From NCBI GenBank assembly GCA_963590855.1, contig CAVAQT010000006.1, forward strand, positions 25,037 through 89,036: a stretch of DNA of 64,000 nt. The letters are read 5' to 3'. The notes under the pieces were generated by a model that did no database searches, was not told the DNA's origin, and was given only the letters and a program-made list of their open reading frames with translations. Below, in pieces: positions 26,565-34,224 of the stretch; position 1 is the first letter of the stretch, and the number at the start of each line of letters is the position of its first letter. The translations under genes and the position numbers were made by a program. The DNA comes from Ruminococcus_C sp963590855 (GTDB lineage Bacteria; Bacillota; Clostridia; Oscillospirales; Ruminococcaceae).

Positions 26565-26709
26565 TGATTTTTTGCGGAATTACATGCAGAAATATGGGCG
26601 AATTGTTTCCTGAATCCCTGCTGCCCCGACGGCTCTCTTTAACCTGTCAAAAAAATAACAGCTTTACCATCGGATTTTTGCGCATATTTCCGAAAAGTGC
26701 GCAAAAGTA

Positions 26710-26738
26710 GTGACAAATGGGAGCGGTTATGCTATACT
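26710..26738 (+). promoter_or_regulatory. nadBC promoter
   Basis: GTGACA and TATACT, 17-base spacer, extended TGC -10. The leader to nadB is about 130 bases and includes a GCGGC..GCCGC hairpin near 26834-26852. No NiaR or riboswitch signature was recognised. Confidence 0.75.
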
Positions 26739-26877
26739 AAAGAGGAATCATGGCGGCGCGTGCTGCCGTGGAAGAGATATGGCTGCCCGACGTGCGAATA
26801 TCCTGCTGTCGCCGGTGCAGAAAAAAGAATTTGCGGCGGAAGTTATGCCGCGATAAAGGATAGGAAGCGTGAATGTT

Positions 26878-28329
26878 ATGGAAAACAATTATGATGTGAT
26901 CATTGCCGGCTGCGGTGCTGCCGGACTGTACGGTGCCATCAATCTGCCGTCGGACTGCAAGGTGCTGCTGCTGTGCAAACAGGAGCTGACCCTCTGCAAC
27001 TCTGCCCTGGCGCAGGGCGGTATTGCCGGCGTGTACAAGTCACCGGAGGATTCCATCGAACTGCATGAGCACGATACCATGGTTGCCGGCGGATTTACCA
27101 ACAATCCCGAGACGGTGCACATTCTGACCACCCACGCCGCCCACGAGATCCAGGCGATCCTGGACTTCGGCGTGGACTTCGACCGGACACCGGACGGCGA
27201 GCTGCACCGGACACTGGAGGGCGGTCACTGCCGCCACCGGATCTTCCACCATAAGGATGCCACCGGCGCGGAGATCCTGGACAAGCTCATTAAAAAGGTA
27301 AAGACCCTGCCCAATGTGACCATTCTGGAGTATGCCATGATGACCGGCATGCAGAAAACCGCCACCGGCTTTTCGGTAAACGTGATGCAGGGCGGCTCCT
27401 GCACCGTATATAACAGCCACTTCATGCTTCTGGCCACCGGCGGTATCGGACGGGTATACCGCTTCACCACCAACTCCAAGATCGCTACCGGCGACGGCAT
27501 TGCCTTCGCCTATGAAAACGGCGCGGAGATCCGGAATCTCCATCTGATCCAGTTCCACCCCACTGCCTTCAATGACCACCACACCAGAGAGTGCTTCCTG
27601 ATCTCAGAGGCAGTCCGGGGCGAGGGCGCATACCTGCTGAACTGCAACAAGGAGCGCTTTATGGATCGCTATGACGAGCGCCTGGAGCTTGCGCCCCGTG
27701 ATGTGGTTTCCCGTTCCATCATCCTGGAGAGCCGGGAGACCCATTCGGACAACTTCTATCTGGACATCTCCCATAAAGATCCGGAATTTGTCAAGAACCG
27801 CTTCCCCATGATCTACGAAAAGGTCATGGAACAGGGTTATGATATGACCAAGGAGCCGATCCCGATCTTCCCGTGCCAGCACTACCTCATGGGCGGCATC
27901 CAGGTGGACAACAACTCTGAGACCACCATCCCGAATCTGTACGCTGCCGGCGAGTGCTCTCACACCGGCGTACACGGCAACAACCGCCTTGCAAGCAACT
28001 CTCTGCTGGAAGCGCTGGTATTCTCCCGTCAGGCAGCCCTGGACATCGCCAAGAAGATGCCCGGCGCGCCGGAGACCTTTGAGACCGCAGTATTCCCGGC
28101 AAAGCCGGACGCGGTGAAGATCCCCAAGGGACTGCGCACCGAGATCCGCCAGATCATGCAGGACAACTTCTTTGTCATCCCGAACAAGGAGAAGCTCCCG
28201 GAGGGCTTCCGGCGCATTACCGAGATCCGCGAGCAACTGCTGCACGGCAACTATATCGTAGACGCGGACTATGTGGAAGCAAAGTCTCTGGCAACGGTGG
28301 CGTATATTATTTTGAAGGAAGTACTTTAA
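26878..28329 (+). CDS. nadB: L-aspartate oxidase
   Basis: 483 residues from the ATG at 26878; a GTG three codons upstream is an alternative. It oxidises aspartate to iminoaspartate with FAD, the first step of NAD synthesis. Motifs: GCGAAGLYGAINL (FAD binding), NSALAQGGIAGVY, HHKDATGAEILDKL, and GNNRLASNSLLEALVFSRQA. It is shorter than the ~540-residue enterobacterial enzyme in the C-terminal helical region. nadC follows; nadA is not in the window. Confidence 0.93.
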   Translation: MENNYDVIIAGCGAAGLYGAINLPSDCKVLLLCKQELTLCNSALAQGGIAGVYKSPEDSIELHEHDTMVAGGFTNNPETVHILTTHAAHEIQAILDFGVDFDRTPDGELHRTLEGGHCRHRIFHHKDATGAEILDKLIKKVKTLPNVTILEYAMMTGMQKTATGFSVNVMQGGSCTVYNSHFMLLATGGIGRVYRFTTNSKIATGDGIAFAYENGAEIRNLHLIQFHPTAFNDHHTRECFLISEAVRGEGAYLLNCNKERFMDRYDERLELAPRDVVSRSIILESRETHSDNFYLDISHKDPEFVKNRFPMIYEKVMEQGYDMTKEPIPIFPCQHYLMGGIQVDNNSETTIPNLYAAGECSHTGVHGNNRLASNSLLEALVFSRQAALDIAKKMPGAPETFETAVFPAKPDAVKIPKGLRTEIRQIMQDNFFVIPNKEKLPEGFRRITEIREQLLHGNYIVDADYVEAKSLATVAYIILKEVL

Positions 28330-28375
28330 GAAGTACCTTAGATGTGTTTTAAGCAAGACGAAAGGAAAAACACCC

Positions 28376-29215
28376 ATGTTACAGCAAACCTATATCGACC
28401 GACTGATTACTACAGCACTGGAGGAGGACATCCACTACATCGATGTCACCACCGACAATCTGCTGGACGACAGCCACACCAGCGAAGCATACTATCTGGC
28501 AAAGGACAGCGGCGTGCTCTGCGGCATCGACATTGCAAAGCGCGTGTTTGAGCTGGTGGGCGGCGACTTCTCCATGGACATCCGCATTCACGACGGCGAG
28601 CAGGTCAAGAAGGGCGATATCATCGCGACCATGACCGGCAGCACCAAGACGCTGCTCAAGGGCGAGCGAACGGCGCTGAACATTTTACAGCACATGAGCG
28701 GCATCGCCACCGCCACCCACCAGTGTGTGGAACTGGTTGCCGGCACAAACGCCCAGATCACCGACACCCGAAAGACGCTGCCGGGGCTGCGTCCGCTGCA
28801 AAAGTATGCTGTCACCGTGGGCGGCGGCAAGAACCATCGGTATAACCTGTCCGACGGCGCAATGCTCAAGGACAACCACATCGACGCATACGGCGGTATC
28901 ACGCCGGCAGTGGCGGCGCTGCGGAAAAAGATCGGCCATATGGTGAAGATCGAGGTAGAGGTGCGCACTCTGGAAGAACTGGAAGAGGCGCTCTCTGCCG
29001 GCGCGGATATCATCATGCTGGACAACATGAGCTGCGAGGATATGACCAAGGCAGTGCAGCGCGTGAACGGCAGGGTGATGCTGGAAGCATCCGGCAACGT
29101 GACCGCAGAGACCATCCGCGGCATTGCGGAGACCGGCGTGGACATCATTTCCCTGGGCGCACTGACCCATTCGGTAAAGTGCTTCGACATTTCCATGCGC
29201 ATCTCGGCAAAATAA
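28376..29215 (+). CDS. nadC: Nicotinate-nucleotide pyrophosphorylase (carboxylating)
   Basis: 279 residues. It converts quinolinate and PRPP to nicotinate mononucleotide. Motifs: LALEEDIHYIDVTTDNL-like start, GERTALNILQHMSGIAT, TDTRKTLPGLRPLQKYAV, HRYNLSDGAMLKDNHIDA, and VEVRTLEELEEAL. An aaagga RBS lies upstream. Second gene of nadBC, followed by a terminator. Confidence 0.95.
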   Translation: MLQQTYIDRLITTALEEDIHYIDVTTDNLLDDSHTSEAYYLAKDSGVLCGIDIAKRVFELVGGDFSMDIRIHDGEQVKKGDIIATMTGSTKTLLKGERTALNILQHMSGIATATHQCVELVAGTNAQITDTRKTLPGLRPLQKYAVTVGGGKNHRYNLSDGAMLKDNHIDAYGGITPAVAALRKKIGHMVKIEVEVRTLEELEEALSAGADIIMLDNMSCEDMTKAVQRVNGRVMLEASGNVTAETIRGIAETGVDIISLGALTHSVKCFDISMRISAK

Positions 29216-29241
29216 TAAGGACATTTTCTGAAAAAAGAACG

Positions 29242-29275
29242 ACCCCGGCGCAGCGCTGCTGTACCGGGGTTTTTG
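29242..29275 (+). terminator. nadBC terminator
   Basis: ACCCCGG and CCGGGGT arms around a 15-base loop and a TTTTT tail. Confidence 0.85.
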
Positions 29276-29316
29276 TATGCCTTGCAAGAAAAAATATGAA
29301 TCTTTCTGCAAACGTC

Positions 29317-29345
29317 TTGACAATTTCACGGAAACAGTGTAAAAT
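29317..29345 (+). promoter_or_regulatory. rny promoter with 480-base leader
   Basis: TTGACA and TAAAAT with a 17-base spacer. The next gene starts at 29827, so the leader is about 480 bases. It contains the dispersed palindrome at 29501-29546 and no supportable ORF. Confidence 0.75.
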
Positions 29346-29500
29346 AAGAGTGTTGTATCAAATTACAAACGATTCCCGGCGGCTATGCCGGGTTGACGCT
29401 GCGTTTTATCGTGTGCGTTTTGTTTTATTCATGATCCCGTCCCGGCTGATTTCGGGCTGTGCTGCCCTGCGGCGTGCTGGACGAGTTTCGATAGAGCAAA

Positions 29501-29546
29501 GGCAGCACTGCGCAAAGTCCGTCTGACGGCTTTGTGCGATGCTGTC
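29501..29546. repeat. GGCARCACTGCRCAAAG palindrome, copy 1
   Basis: Arms GGCAGCACTGCGCAAAG and CTTTGTGCGATGCTGTC surround TCCGTCTGACGG. Related copies are at 37464, 47728-47825 and 57505. Confidence 0.75.
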
Positions 29547-29826
29547 TGAAAAGGCTTTTGCCGCCGTTTTCCCTCAGAAGAATGCACGTTTCTGGAGACG
29601 GGATATGAGACGGCGTATCGAGGAAAGCTTTTTTCTGGAGAATGGGCGTGCATGGGCGCGGCGGAGAATCGCTCCGGCTGTGCCGCAGGCACGGAGAAAA
29701 TCCTCCGGCAGAATATGTCAGCTGCCGGGAGAACAAGTGAATACGAGACGCACACCTCCCTTTGGATGAAAACGCCGCTGTGTTGTATACAGATAGACAA
29801 ATACAAAAAGGAGGTAGTGCATAGAG

Positions 29827-31413
29827 ATGCAAGAGACAAATTGGGTGCTGCTGATCGTGCTGTGTCTGGCTGCACTGCTGATCGGCGCAGGTGTTGCGGG
29901 GTTCCTGGCGTATCGCAAGGGGCTCCGGAACGGCGTGGAACAGCGGAAACAGCAGGCAGAGGCTGCCATCGGCTCCGCCGAAAAAGAAGCCGGACGCATT
30001 CTGGATGATGCCAAAAAAGAGGCAGAAGCCAAGCGGAAGAATGCAATGGTGGAAGCAAAAGATGAAATTTATAAGCTCCGCTCTGAGGCGGAAAAAGAGA
30101 TCAAGGACAGACGCTCGGAGATCGGCAGACAGGAACGCCGGATCCAGCAGAAGGAAGAAAACCTGGACAAAAAGACGGACAACCTGGATCGGAAGGAAGA
30201 GTCTCTCAAGCAGCGCCTGAAGAATGCAGACCGCAAGCTGGCAGAGGCAGAAGAGGTCAAGAACAGCCAGCTGAAAGAACTGGAACGCATCTCCGGGCTG
30301 ACCCAGGATCAGGCAAAGGAATACATCCTGAGCACCCTGGACGACGAACTGGTGCACGAAAAGGCTGTCAAGATCTCCTACTATGAACAGCAGATCAAGG
30401 ACGAGTGCGAGGAAAAGGCACGCAGCTATATCTCCCTCGCCATTGCAAAATGCGCCGCAGACCAGGTGTCTGAGACGGCTGTCTCTGTGGTGGCGCTGCC
30501 CAACGACGAAATGAAGGGCCGCATCATCGGCAGAGAGGGCAGAAATATCCGAACACTGGAGACGCTGACTGGCGTCGATATCATTATCGACGACACCCCG
30601 GAGGCAATTGCCCTTTCCTGCTTCGACCACGTCCGCCGCGAGGTGGCGCGGATCGCCCTGGAAAAGCTGATCGCTGACGGCAGAATCCACCCCACCAAGA
30701 TCGAAGAGATGGTGGAAAAGGCAAAGCGCGAAGTGGAACACCGCATCCGCCAGGAGGGCGAGCGCGCCGTTCTGGAGACCAATGTCCACGGACTGAACAA
30801 CGAACTGGTAAAGCTGTTGGGACGGCTGTATTACCGCACCAGCTATCGCCAGAATGTGCTGATGCACTCCATCGAGGTCTCCAAGCTCTGTGGTGTGCTG
30901 GCTTCTGAGCTGGGCGTTGATGCCAACCTGGCGCGCCGCGCCGGACTGCTCCACGATATCGGTAAGGCGCTGACCGCCGAGATCGAGGGCTCGCATGTAC
31001 AGATCGGTGTGGATGTTTGCCGGAAGTACAACGAGAACAGCGAGGTCATCCACGCCATCGAGGCGCACCACAACGACGTAGAACCTAAGACCGCCATCGC
31101 ATGTATCGTGCAGGCAGCAGATGCCATTTCTGCGGCTCGCCCGGCAGCGCGAAGCGAAAACTATGAGAACTACATCAAGCGGCTCCAGAAGCTGGAAAGC
31201 ATCTGCGCCTCCTATGAGGGCGTGGAAAAGTGCTATGCGCTTCAGGCAGGCCGCGAGATCCGCGTCATGGTCGTACCGGAAGTCATCAACGACGAGAAGA
31301 TGGTTCTGGTGGCACGGCAGATCGCCAAGCAGATCGAGGCAGAGATGGACTATCCGGGTCAGATCAAGGTAAACCTGATCCGCGAGAGCCGCGTGGTCGA
31401 TTATGCAAAGTAA
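29827..31413 (+). CDS. rny: Ribonuclease Y
   Basis: 528 residues. An N-terminal membrane helix (LLIVLCLAALLIGAGVAGFL) is followed by a coiled coil (residues ~35-170), a KH domain (MKGRIIGREGRNIRTLETL, near 220) and an HD domain (AGLLHDIGKALTAEIEGSH, near 375). It initiates mRNA decay at the membrane. The RBS AGGAGG is about 12 bases from the ATG, rather far. Monocistronic with a long leader, which suggests control at the RNA level, as RNase genes often regulate themselves; this is inference. Confidence 0.96.
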   Translation: MQETNWVLLIVLCLAALLIGAGVAGFLAYRKGLRNGVEQRKQQAEAAIGSAEKEAGRILDDAKKEAEAKRKNAMVEAKDEIYKLRSEAEKEIKDRRSEIGRQERRIQQKEENLDKKTDNLDRKEESLKQRLKNADRKLAEAEEVKNSQLKELERISGLTQDQAKEYILSTLDDELVHEKAVKISYYEQQIKDECEEKARSYISLAIAKCAADQVSETAVSVVALPNDEMKGRIIGREGRNIRTLETLTGVDIIIDDTPEAIALSCFDHVRREVARIALEKLIADGRIHPTKIEEMVEKAKREVEHRIRQEGERAVLETNVHGLNNELVKLLGRLYYRTSYRQNVLMHSIEVSKLCGVLASELGVDANLARRAGLLHDIGKALTAEIEGSHVQIGVDVCRKYNENSEVIHAIEAHHNDVEPKTAIACIVQAADAISAARPAARSENYENYIKRLQKLESICASYEGVEKCYALQAGREIRVMVVPEVINDEKMVLVARQIAKQIEAEMDYPGQIKVNLIRESRVVDYAK

Positions 31414-31436
31414 CGGATAACGAAAACAAAAAGCTG

Positions 31437-31476
31437 AAAAAGCCGGGCGCTTCTGCGGAAGCATCCGGCTTTTGTT
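31437..31476 (+). terminator. rny terminator
   Basis: AGCCGG..CCGGCT stem extended by GCGCTTC/GAAGCAT and followed by TTTGTTT. Confidence 0.8.
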
Positions 31477-31495
31477 TGAAAAATTGATTTTGCCC

Positions 31496-31524
31496 TTGAC
31501 AAAATTGACAAAATCACTTATAAT
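31496..31524 (+). promoter_or_regulatory. Promoter of antisense antitoxin RNA
   Basis: Perfect TTGACA and TATAAT with a 17-base spacer and no following plus-strand ORF before a terminator. Confidence 0.9.
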
Positions 31525-31530
31525 AAAAAT

Positions 31531-31630
31531 AGAAAGAGTGTACCGGTAGACGGTCGCTCCCATAGAATTAGGTTAAAGAAATAACCGCTTTCAGATTGGT
31601 AGCCTGGGCGGTTATTTCTGTTTGTTTTTT
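31531..31630 (+). ncRNA. Candidate type I antitoxin RNA
   Basis: About 100 bases from the predicted start to a hairpin AGAAATAACCGC...GCGGTTATTTCT followed by TGTTTGTTTTTT. The terminator stem overlaps the last codons and stop of a minus-strand 31-codon ORF, so the two convergent transcripts share a bidirectional terminator. The 5' part contains CGCTCCC, able to pair with the GGGAG ribosome-binding site of the ORF. This is the layout of par/Fst and TxpA-RatA modules. Confidence 0.7.
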
Positions 31631-31707
31631 GCGTTTAAGTAAGCAAGGTATGCTTTGAACACATCACAAACAATGCTGACAAGCTTGACAAGAATATCAA
31701 GATCCAT
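31612..31707 (-). CDS. Candidate type I toxin, 31-residue hydrophobic peptide
   Basis: The ORF begins MDLDILVKLVSIVCDVFKAY and ends in the basic tail NAKNKQK. A GGGAG ribosome-binding site lies 9 bases upstream of the ATG and is enclosed in a small hairpin CTCCC-AGAA-GGGAG (31717-31730), which would limit translation. The stop codon lies inside the shared terminator stem. The upstream untranslated region (to about 31800) has two more strong hairpins. Length, hydrophobic middle, basic C-terminus and antisense layout match membrane-acting type I toxins. No family name can be assigned by sequence alone. Confidence 0.65.
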   Translation of the reverse strand: MDLDILVKLVSIVCDVFKAYLAYLNAKNKQK

Positions 31708-31875
31708 GTGCATACACTCCCTTCTGGGAGCGTGGATTAACCAGCCCGTCGCCCAGCGGAAATGGCGACGGCAGACTCGCCCAGAGATGGCGAGCCGCCT
31801 ACCGTTTTCGGTACATTTTTGGAAACAGCTTGTTATGGATTGTCAAGATAATATGCAGAAAGGGGAACGAGACAT

Positions 31876-32205
31876 ATGGAACACGAACACACGCACCGTC
31901 CGGCATCGCTGCCGGCGCAGATGCCGCCGGAGTCTCAGCTGGCGGACGTGGCAGAGCTGTTCAAGATCTTTGGGGATCTGACCCGGGTGCGCATTATCTT
32001 TGTCCTCTTTCAGCATGAAGAGTGCGTCCGGGACATTGCCCAGAAGCTGGACATGACCCAGTCCGCCATCTCCCACCAGCTGCGCGTTTTGAAGCAGTCG
32101 CGGCTCGTGGTCAGCCGCCGGGAGGGAAAGACCATTTTCTATTCCCTGGCGGACGCACATATTTCCTCCATCTTCGGACAGGCGCTGGAGCATATCCAGG
32201 AATGA
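31876..32205 (+). CDS. ArsR/SmtB-family metal-responsive repressor
   Basis: 109 residues. A His-rich N-terminus (MEHEHTHRP) precedes the winged helix (LFKIFGDLTRVRIIFVLF, then MTQSAISHQLRVLKQSRLV). The last helix reads DAHISSIFGQALEHIQE, which fits the alpha-5 zinc site DxHx10HxxE of SmtB/CzrA sensors. It probably senses zinc or a similar metal. No transporter gene adjoins it; downstream is a ferredoxin with its own promoter. Target genes may lie elsewhere. Confidence 0.88.
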   Translation: MEHEHTHRPASLPAQMPPESQLADVAELFKIFGDLTRVRIIFVLFQHEECVRDIAQKLDMTQSAISHQLRVLKQSRLVVSRREGKTIFYSLADAHISSIFGQALEHIQE

Positions 32206-32257
32206 CCGCGTCCGGCTGTGTTTTTTCTCCATGGGGAAAAATGTTTGGAAAAATCTC

Positions 32258-32286
32258 TTGCTTTTTTGTGTGGCATCTGCTATAAT
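32258..32286 (+). promoter_or_regulatory. Ferredoxin promoter
   Basis: TTGCTT and TATAAT, 17-base spacer, extended TGC -10. A GCAGGGcatgaCCCTGC hairpin follows in the leader. Confidence 0.85.
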
Positions 32287-32337
32287 AAAAAGTAGCAGGG
32301 CATGACCCTGCGGAAACAAACACGGAGGTGAATTTCC

Positions 32338-32508
32338 ATGGCATATAAGATTACTGATTCCTGCGTTAGCTGCGGTACATGTAAGGACGCATGTCCGGTA
32401 GATGCGATCTCTGAGGGCGCAGATAAGTACGAGATCGCAGAGGATGCTTGCATTTCCTGCGGTTCCTGCGCTTCTGAATGTCCGGCAGACGCAATTGAAG
32501 CTGACTAA
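32338..32508 (+). CDS. 2[4Fe-4S] ferredoxin
   Basis: 56 residues, the typical clostridial ferredoxin size. It starts MAYKITDSCVSCGTCKDACP and has a second CISCGSCASECP, giving two CxxCxxCxxxCP motifs that bind two [4Fe-4S] clusters. It carries low-potential electrons, for example between pyruvate oxidation and hydrogenase. GGAGG lies upstream. Monocistronic with its own promoter and terminator, consistent with high expression. Confidence 0.97.
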   Translation: MAYKITDSCVSCGTCKDACPVDAISEGADKYEIAEDACISCGSCASECPADAIEAD

Positions 32509-32530
32509 GACATTTCTGAACAACAGACAA

Positions 32531-32577
32531 AAAAGCTGTTCCGTTCCGGCTTCACACTGGATGCGGACAGCTTTTTC
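32531..32577 (+). terminator. Ferredoxin terminator
   Basis: AAAAGCTGT and ACAGCTTTT arms, extended by CCG/CGG, then a T tract. Confidence 0.85.
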
Positions 32578-32641
32578 TTTTCTATAAGCGAATTGCGCCT
32601 GCCGGAAAAGCTGCGGCAGACGCAGAGAAAGGATCACGATG

Positions 32642-33271
32642 ATGAAAAAACAATTGCAGCGGGCAGTCTGTGTTCTGCTCGGCGGTGCGCTTCTGTTTTC
32701 TCTGGGCGCATGCGGCAAAAAGGAAAAGTCCGGCAACGTCCGGGATGTGGACGGCTCTGTCAGCGCGACCGAACCCACCACAGAGGCGACCCAGAAGGTA
32801 GAGACCTATGACGGAAAAATGGGGGAACAGGTCAGCTACGGCGAAGTGAATGCGACGCTGGAAAAAGCATATCTCTCGGACTATACCTTTACGGAAAATG
32901 ACCAGGAGATCGGGCTGACCTTCTTTGAGTTCCGCATCGAGAACAACGGCGACGAAGATCTGACCGTGGATATGCTCTCCCGTACCTTCGGTCTGGAGGT
33001 GGACGGCGAAGCATACGCCGGCATCAGCATCCGTGGGCCGCGGTATATCTACATGGAATTCGGCGACGACGGCAAGACCTTTGACGATCCCATTGCACCG
33101 GGCGAGACCCGGGATGGCTATGTCTGCATGGAAGTTCCGGCAGATTTTCAGAGTCTGAGCATCGCATATTTCCCCAGAGCCGGCTTCCTGGATTGGGACA
33201 AGGCGTTTGTCTTTTCTCTGGATCGCTCTGATCTGGAACCGGCACCGCAGCCGGTGGAGGCTTTTCAGTAA
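32642..33271 (+). CDS. Lipoprotein with DUF4352-like domain
   Basis: 209 residues from the ATG at 32642; the ATG just upstream (32639) is too close to the RBS. A lipoprotein signal ends in LGAC near residue 23, followed by a Lys/Glu/Thr linker. The domain segment IGLTFFEFRIENNGDEDLTV is typical of telokin-like DUF4352 proteins, exported beta-sandwich proteins of unknown role. No enzymatic motif. Confidence 0.75.
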   Translation: MKKQLQRAVCVLLGGALLFSLGACGKKEKSGNVRDVDGSVSATEPTTEATQKVETYDGKMGEQVSYGEVNATLEKAYLSDYTFTENDQEIGLTFFEFRIENNGDEDLTVDMLSRTFGLEVDGEAYAGISIRGPRYIYMEFGDDGKTFDDPIAPGETRDGYVCMEVPADFQSLSIAYFPRAGFLDWDKAFVFSLDRSDLEPAPQPVEAFQ

Positions 33272-33334
33272 AAGCCCGGCGTGCGAAAAATGCGCCGAAC
33301 GGCTCTGAGGACGGCATGTCTGCGGCGGTGTAAA

Positions 33335-33495
33335 GAACCTGCCTTCACAAGCGTATACTCGTGTCTTTTCGGCAAATTTTGCTGCATACTGCGTGAAAAA
33401 TACTTACCGGGCGAAAGCCCGCCTGCGTATTTTTGCCTTGTCTGCAACAAAATTATGCTCGAAAATCCACACGCATTTCTTGTGAAGCCAGGTTC
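33335..33495. repeat. GAACCTGYCTTCACAAG palindrome, long copy
   Basis: Arms GAACCTGCCTTCACAAG (33335-33351) and CTTGTGAAGCCAGGTTC (33479-33495) flank 127 bases with internal dyads (GCGTATAC, CGGGCGAAAGCCCG). No gene lies within. It resembles an expanded form of the element at 24728. Confidence 0.7.
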
Positions 33496-33502
33496 AAAGA
33501 GG

Positions 33503-33542
33503 AAACGGGCAGGCAGCAGAACGGCTGTACTGCCCGTTTTTT
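33503..33542 (+). terminator. Terminator upstream of sigma-like gene pair
   Basis: AAACGGGCAG and TGCCCGTTTT arms with a T tract. Confidence 0.8.
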
Positions 33543-33594
33543 CGGATGCGCACTAGCGATTCAGAAAAAAAGTTTTTATTTTCAGAACTAGCAC

Positions 33595-33623
33595 TTGACT
33601 TTTGCAAAACATTCTGGTACAAT
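33595..33623 (+). promoter_or_regulatory. Promoter for 33667-34172 gene pair and downstream genes
   Basis: TTGACT and TACAAT with a 17-base spacer and TGG before the -10. Confidence 0.8.
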
Positions 33624-33666
33624 CCGGATTGACAGAGAAAATCTGCCGGAAAGGAGTACAGATAGA

Positions 33667-33900
33667 ATGGAAATGCAAAACCTGTGGAAAACTTATGAAG
33701 AAGAGGTGCGGACGCTGCGCACGCGGATCGCGGCACTGCGGGAGCGGCTGCACGACACCACGATGCCGCCTATGAAGCGGCAGGAACTGGAGGGCAGAAA
33801 GCGTCTGCTCAGCGAAGAGGCACGGGACATGGAAAGTGCCATGGCGGATATCGCCGTCTATGCGGAGGCGGAAAAGGCAGGAGAAGCGGCATGCGCATAA
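33667..33900 (+). CDS. Small coiled-coil protein paired with sigma-like factor
   Basis: 77 residues from the ATG at 33667 with AAAGGAG upstream. It is highly charged and helical (TLRTRIAALRERLHDTT, RQELEGRKRLLSEEA) with no membrane segment or known motif. It overlaps the sigma-region-4 gene by 10 bases. Such pairing suggests an anti-sigma or cofactor role, but this is inference. Confidence 0.65.
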   Translation: MEMQNLWKTYEEEVRTLRTRIAALRERLHDTTMPPMKRQELEGRKRLLSEEARDMESAMADIAVYAEAEKAGEAACA

Positions 33901-34172
33901 GCCGGGAGAACTGGGAGGCGCTGCTGTTTCCGGCAGAGGTCTCCGTAGAGCGGCAGGAACGCTACCGCATGGCGTGCTTTGCCGCGAAAAACATCCTGGA
34001 ACACGAGATCTCTGCCCGGCAAAGGCAGGTGCTCGTCCTGTATTATCAAGAAAAAAAGACCATGCCGGAGATCGCGGCGGCGCTGGGGGTGAATGTCTCC
34101 ACCGTCTCGCGCACCCATCGGCGCGCCTGCACAGCGGTGCGCAGCCGGCTCAAGGCATGCGGTCTGATGTGA
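33891..34172 (+). CDS. Sigma-70 region 4-like HTH protein
   Basis: 93 residues. The C-terminal half reads LEHEISARQRQVLVLYYQEK and PEIAAALGVNVSTVSRTHRR, a sigma-70 region 4 helix-turn-helix. There is no region 2, so it cannot act as a full sigma factor alone. It may be a small transcription regulator or a remnant ECF/phage-type factor. Overlaps the preceding coiled-coil gene. Confidence 0.75.
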   Translation: MRISRENWEALLFPAEVSVERQERYRMACFAAKNILEHEISARQRQVLVLYYQEKKTMPEIAAALGVNVSTVSRTHRRACTAVRSRLKACGLM

Positions 34173-34224
34173 ACGCCGGTTTTTCGGCGGCAGAGCACAC
34201 AGACCGATCGGAGAATCAACAGCT

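Noticed and set aside
26739..26877. NAD-responsive riboswitch or NiaR operator before nadB
   Set aside because: Only a simple GCGGC hairpin is visible; no conserved motif that I recognise is present.
33891..34172. Complete ECF sigma factor
   Set aside because: Only region 4 is present within 93 residues; region 2 is absent and the upstream gene does not supply it.
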